Of a stretch of 17,211 nucleotides of DNA, positions 14,081 through 17,211 are shown piece after piece. Location of the stretch: positions 1-17,211 of the forward strand of contig CAYGZA010000115.1 of NCBI GenBank assembly GCA_964354135.1, in the 5' to 3' direction. The number at the start of each line of letters is the position of its first letter. The stretch's first letter is position 1. The notes beneath the pieces are model-generated. The model saw only the letters and a list, made by a program, of their open reading frames with translations. It was not told the DNA's origin and did not search any database. The position numbers were made by a program, and so were the translations under genes. This DNA comes from CAYGZA01 sp964354135 (GTDB taxonomy: Bacteria; Planctomycetota; Planctomycetia; Pirellulales; Thermoguttaceae).

Positions 14081-16798
14081 TTAGAAGCTCCCTCGATCCA
14101 GCAGGTTCAAGAGGACTCGCTCGGCCACTGGGTCGTAGCTGGGTTTGGACCGGTCCACGCGGCCTTGGAGGTCCAGTTGCGCAAACATGATGCGGCCGTC
14201 CCCCGAAGCGGCAGGAACCACTGCCATCACGGTCGTTTTCGGTTCTCTCGCCCAGAGGATCTTCTCCGCTCGGGCCATGACGGTGCCGCCCAGCTCCCCG
14301 AAACCGACCGTGCCGGGCAGTCCATTCCACCGGATCAGCCACCGCGGGTCAATACCCTCGAGGAGAGAGTGCTTGAGGTCCTTGTACGGAAACACCCGCG
14401 AGAACCGCGGGCCGTGACTGATCTTCACGTCGCACAATTCCATCCAGTCCCAGGATGGAGTTGACAAGACAACCATCTTCCCTCCCGCACGCAGAAAGCC
14501 GTCGAGGACTTTGGTCTGGCGCTTTTCGTCCGGGGAGAGGCGTGAGGCGTCCCAGACGACCGCCACCTGTTTAGCCGGCGCCAAGGTCCCCAGGCTCGAA
14601 GAAGTGCGGAGACTGTGCGACCTGAAGAAGGCTTGCGCCGCATGGTCGCTTCCAAGAACGACAAACTTGCGCCGTTTCACGGCCTCGGGTAGGATGGGTA
14701 GGGGAATGGCCCGCACGAAGCGCTGGCTGAGCACGGGGCGTCCAGCCACCCCGGTCATTCGGGCAGTCAGCCAGTAGCATCCCTCGTCATCCGGCAGTTT
14801 CCAGGTGACCGGAACCTTTTCGATCGAGTCCGCCTTCGGGGCAAAATCGAAGCTCCACTTGCTCACCGGTTGATCGAAGCACTTCGCTTCCGGAATGAAC
14901 TTCGGGCACTCTTGGGTCAGCAGCAGATCGACATGAACTCTGGCGTCGTGCCAGGAGTCGTTGATCAGGTGGAGATCGGTGGTCACTTCCTGCCCGGTGA
15001 GGTAGTTGGGGTTGAAGAGATCGAGACTGGCAAGCACCGGGGAGAGCGAACTATGCCAGCAGGCGGACAGCGGCGAGGCATATCCGGCCTTCCATATTGG
15101 GGAGCCACGCCGTTTGACCCAGTCCGGATCGCTGCGGCGGGTCTTGGTCCAGCCGGCATACATGTACGGCCAGATGCCGTCGAGGCGGGCGCGTCGCATG
15201 GCCTCCGTGTGCTCCATGCCGATCTGGGCGATGGCCAGTTGGTCGGCCGCCGGGTCCTCCCGGCCGACCCACTGCGTGGCCGGACGGTCGAAGGTGTTCA
15301 TGTACTCCGTGTTGGTCGTGGTGCGCTGGCCCGCCGCCTCGAACCAGTTCCGGATCGCCGGCTGGAGGTGACCTTCATCCGTTTCCGTGACGTTGCCGCA
15401 CGGGTGGACGTCGTAGTTCTCCTTGGTCCTTGTGCCCGTTCGGATCGTCGGCCGCGTGGGATCGAGTGCGTTGACGAAGTCCTGGAACGGCCCTTCTTCC
15501 CACGCGTCGTCGCGCCGCGACTCGTTGGACAAGACCCACATGATGACCGAAGGATGGTTCCACAGCCGGGCCATCCAGCCGGCCGAGTCGGTGAGCACGT
15601 TCCGATGCCAGACCTCGTACTCCTCCGCCGTAAACCGGTAGTCGGCGTAGTTGTAGAGGACGGGGAACTCGGCCAGGATCATGGTCCCGTGCTCGTCGCA
15701 GACGTCGCACCACAGGCGCGGCGGCGGCTGGGTGTGCGTGCGGAAGGAGTTCATGCTCATTTCCCGGGCTTCGGTGACCAGGTAGTCCTTCTCCTTCCCG
15801 CGGATGATGTCGCCCCAGTTCCATTCGAACACCAGGTTCGACCCGCGCAGCCACAGGTTCTTGCCGTTCAATTGATAGTGGCGCTCCTTGACGCCGATCT
15901 CGCGCATGCCGAATCGGAACGTCAGCTCGTCCAGGATTCGCCCCTTGGCGGTGAGCTTCACCTGGGCGGTGTAGAGAGGGCACTTCTCATAGGTCCAGGG
16001 CTGGAATCCCGGCATCGGTACGGTGACGAAGAAGTGCTCGCCCCCGAGGGGGTCCGGGTCCGGCACGAGCCTGGCCGGCGCTTGGCCTTTTCCCATGACC
16101 TTCCCGTCCGGCCAGGGCTTCACCTGAGCGACGATCTCCAGATCGTCCACGCGCCCGATGCCGGTCGGCGTGACGCGGATCTTCACCCGGCTGCCGGCCA
16201 GGTCCGGCAGCGCCAGCACCCACTTCATGTAGGCCGTGTCGGCAAAGTCGATCCACACGTCATCCGTCACCTCCGGAATCCCCACGCCGAAACCCGCCGG
16301 GATCAGGGCATTGCCGCTCCGGCTCCTCCGCACCCCGGCGGCGCCGCGGATCTTCAGCACGATCTGGTTTTCGCCGGGCCTGAGGACGCCTGCCGGGACG
16401 ATGACCTGAAACGGCCCCGTCGGTTCGTTCTCGCCGACCTTCTGACCGTTGACCAGCGCCGCCGCGCCGGAGGCAATGCGGTTCCAGCGCAAGACGGCCA
16501 GGCCCTCGGCCTGAGTTGGGGTGACATTGAAGGTCCTGCGCGCCCAGACGAACTTCGTCTGGTTTGCCGCCTGCGGATTTTCCCGCATGAAGGGGCCCGG
16601 CAACGTGACCTGCTGCCAACGGATCTTTCGCTCTCCTGCCGCCGTCGCAGCGCCTTCGTCCCCTTCTCCACGGGCAAATTCCCATGCGCCGTTCAGGAGG
16701 ATAGAATTCGCCCGAGATCCTTCGTACTCCCGGGCCAGCGAAGGGAGACACCCCAGCCCCAAGATCAAGAGGCAGAGCGGTTTGGTCAGATGCGTCAT
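14081..16798 (-). CDS. Glycoside hydrolase family 2 enzyme with C-terminal GATase1-like domain
   Basis: A 905-aa protein starting at the ATG at 16798 (AGGA 8 nt upstream), with a signal peptide about 1-22. Order by eye: sugar-binding jelly roll about 30-190; Ig-like sandwich about 200-297; TIM barrel from FGMREIG (296-302) and LNGKNLWLRGSN (310-321), the classic GH2 signature, to about 600; Ig-like region about 600-700; a Rossmann-like GATase1-type domain about 705-900 (VAVVWDASRLS, FLRAGGKMVVLST, GRIMFAQLDLQG). The acid/base is probably E426 in HPSVIMWVLSNES, where GH2 enzymes have NE; the nucleophile candidate is E498 in NTEYMN. Both catalytic glutamates therefore appear present. Substrate class (beta-galactoside, glucuronide or mannoside) cannot be fixed from sequence alone. 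It lies between the edge gene (57 bp upstream) and the propeller gene (14 bp downstream). Confidence 0.9.
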   Translation of the reverse strand: MTHLTKPLCLLILGLGCLPSLAREYEGSRANSILLNGAWEFARGEGDEGAATAAGERKIRWQQVTLPGPFMRENPQAANQTKFVWARRTFNVTPTQAEGLAVLRWNRIASGAAALVNGQKVGENEPTGPFQVIVPAGVLRPGENQIVLKIRGAAGVRRSRSGNALIPAGFGVGIPEVTDDVWIDFADTAYMKWVLALPDLAGSRVKIRVTPTGIGRVDDLEIVAQVKPWPDGKVMGKGQAPARLVPDPDPLGGEHFFVTVPMPGFQPWTYEKCPLYTAQVKLTAKGRILDELTFRFGMREIGVKERHYQLNGKNLWLRGSNLVFEWNWGDIIRGKEKDYLVTEAREMSMNSFRTHTQPPPRLWCDVCDEHGTMILAEFPVLYNYADYRFTAEEYEVWHRNVLTDSAGWMARLWNHPSVIMWVLSNESRRDDAWEEGPFQDFVNALDPTRPTIRTGTRTKENYDVHPCGNVTETDEGHLQPAIRNWFEAAGQRTTTNTEYMNTFDRPATQWVGREDPAADQLAIAQIGMEHTEAMRRARLDGIWPYMYAGWTKTRRSDPDWVKRRGSPIWKAGYASPLSACWHSSLSPVLASLDLFNPNYLTGQEVTTDLHLINDSWHDARVHVDLLLTQECPKFIPEAKCFDQPVSKWSFDFAPKADSIEKVPVTWKLPDDEGCYWLTARMTGVAGRPVLSQRFVRAIPLPILPEAVKRRKFVVLGSDHAAQAFFRSHSLRTSSSLGTLAPAKQVAVVWDASRLSPDEKRQTKVLDGFLRAGGKMVVLSTPSWDWMELCDVKISHGPRFSRVFPYKDLKHSLLEGIDPRWLIRWNGLPGTVGFGELGGTVMARAEKILWAREPKTTVMAVVPAASGDGRIMFAQLDLQGRVDRSKPSYDPVAERVLLNLLDRGSF

Positions 16799-16855
16799 TT
16801 TGGTGTTCCTTTCTCTGTTCTCTGCCAGTCAAACGGATGTACCATCTGGTCAGAC

Positions 16856-17211
16856 TTACTTCTTGCCGCCCGGCGCCAGCATCGGCGTGCCGAGGCGGAA
16901 CTGGACCGCCACGGGCGAGTCGGCCTCCCAGAGGAGCCATCGCTGGATATGGCCGGGATCGATGCTCAGCCGCGCCTCGTCCATCGGCACGCGGAGCAGC
17001 ATGGGCACGCGTGGCGGGATCTCGACGGAGCGCTGCCACCAGCCCTTGGCGGTGTCCTCCAGGGAGATGAGGACCACGATGGTCTGGTCGCCAGGATTGT
17101 AGATCGGTTGCTCCAGCGCGCCCACCTGCGACCAATCCGTGGTTGTCAGGTCCCCCGCCGCGAACTGGGCAATCGGCCAGCGGTCGCTCTTGGGGTCGGC
17201 CTTGTTCCAGG
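16856..17211 (-). CDS. C-terminal part of a probable carbohydrate-associated protein (runs off the window edge)
   Basis: The frame is open from the right edge to a TAA at 16856-16858, giving 118 codons of C-terminus. Alternating hydrophobic strands (QTIVVLISLED, PPRVPMLLRVPM, PVAVQFRLGTPML) and the segment LSIDPGHIQRWLLWE resemble the beta-sandwich end of carbohydrate-binding modules attached to agarase-like or GH-A hydrolases, where an IDP..I..L.L. stretch is common. No catalytic residue is visible and the family is not certain. It probably heads or continues the operon with the GH2 gene, which starts 57 bp further along. Confidence 0.6.
   Translation of the reverse strand, partial: WNKADPKSDRWPIAQFAAGDLTTTDWSQVGALEQPIYNPGDQTIVVLISLEDTAKGWWQRSVEIPPRVPMLLRVPMDEARLSIDPGHIQRWLLWEADSPVAVQFRLGTPMLAPGGKK

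Overview
The window is GC-rich and densely coding. It reads as part of an accessory glycan-degradation locus: eight protein genes are visible, two of them cut by the window edges, and all six with a visible N-terminus start with an export-like leader (Tat in one, Sec or weak Sec-like in the others). The mix of right-handed beta-helix proteins, a DUF4838 protein, PQQ-like and other beta-propellers, a CBM9-like/FN3 mosaic and a GH2 enzyme, with no SusC/SusD, transporter or regulator, resembles polysaccharide loci of Planctomycetota and neighbouring PVC or Armatimonadota lineages. That placement is inference; no rRNA, tRNA or other taxonomic marker is present.

Layout. 1-1211 (-): 5' part of a GTG-started beta-helix protein with a strong ribosome binding site. 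1241-1382: nested palindromic, MITE-like element. 1379-2764 (-): Tat-exported beta-helix protein, 14 bp downstream of 2779-6687 (-), a very large CBM9-like / propeller / FN3 / carbohydrate-binding mosaic. 6765-6889: copy A of a 125-bp repeat. 6963-8903 (-): DUF4838 protein. 8904-9405: a 502-bp divergent control region with copy B of the repeat, a consensus-like promoter overlapped by a perfect palindrome of GntR/HutC type, a 13-bp motif present twice, small hairpins and a promoter candidate for the rightward gene. 9406-11964 (+): PQQ-like propeller, the only + strand gene. Its 3' end overlaps by 79 bp the end of the convergent propeller gene 11886-14066 (-), which follows a GH2 enzyme with a C-terminal GATase1-like domain (14081-16798, -) by 14 bp. 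16856-17211 (-): C-terminus of another probable secreted protein.

How it may work together (inference): the beta-helix proteins and the GH2 enzyme would cleave a branched, probably uronic-acid- or deoxysugar-containing plant or algal polysaccharide outside the cytoplasm, the CBM-like modules would bind it, and the DUF4838 protein (family with a GH67/GH20-like N-terminal domain) may act on side chains. The palindrome over the -10 box suggests that the leftward block starting at 8903 is repressed by a GntR-family regulator encoded elsewhere. The most unusual non-coding signals are the 125-bp repeat, present once in front of each of two genes or gene blocks, and the palindromic element that supplies the stop codon of the gene it abuts.
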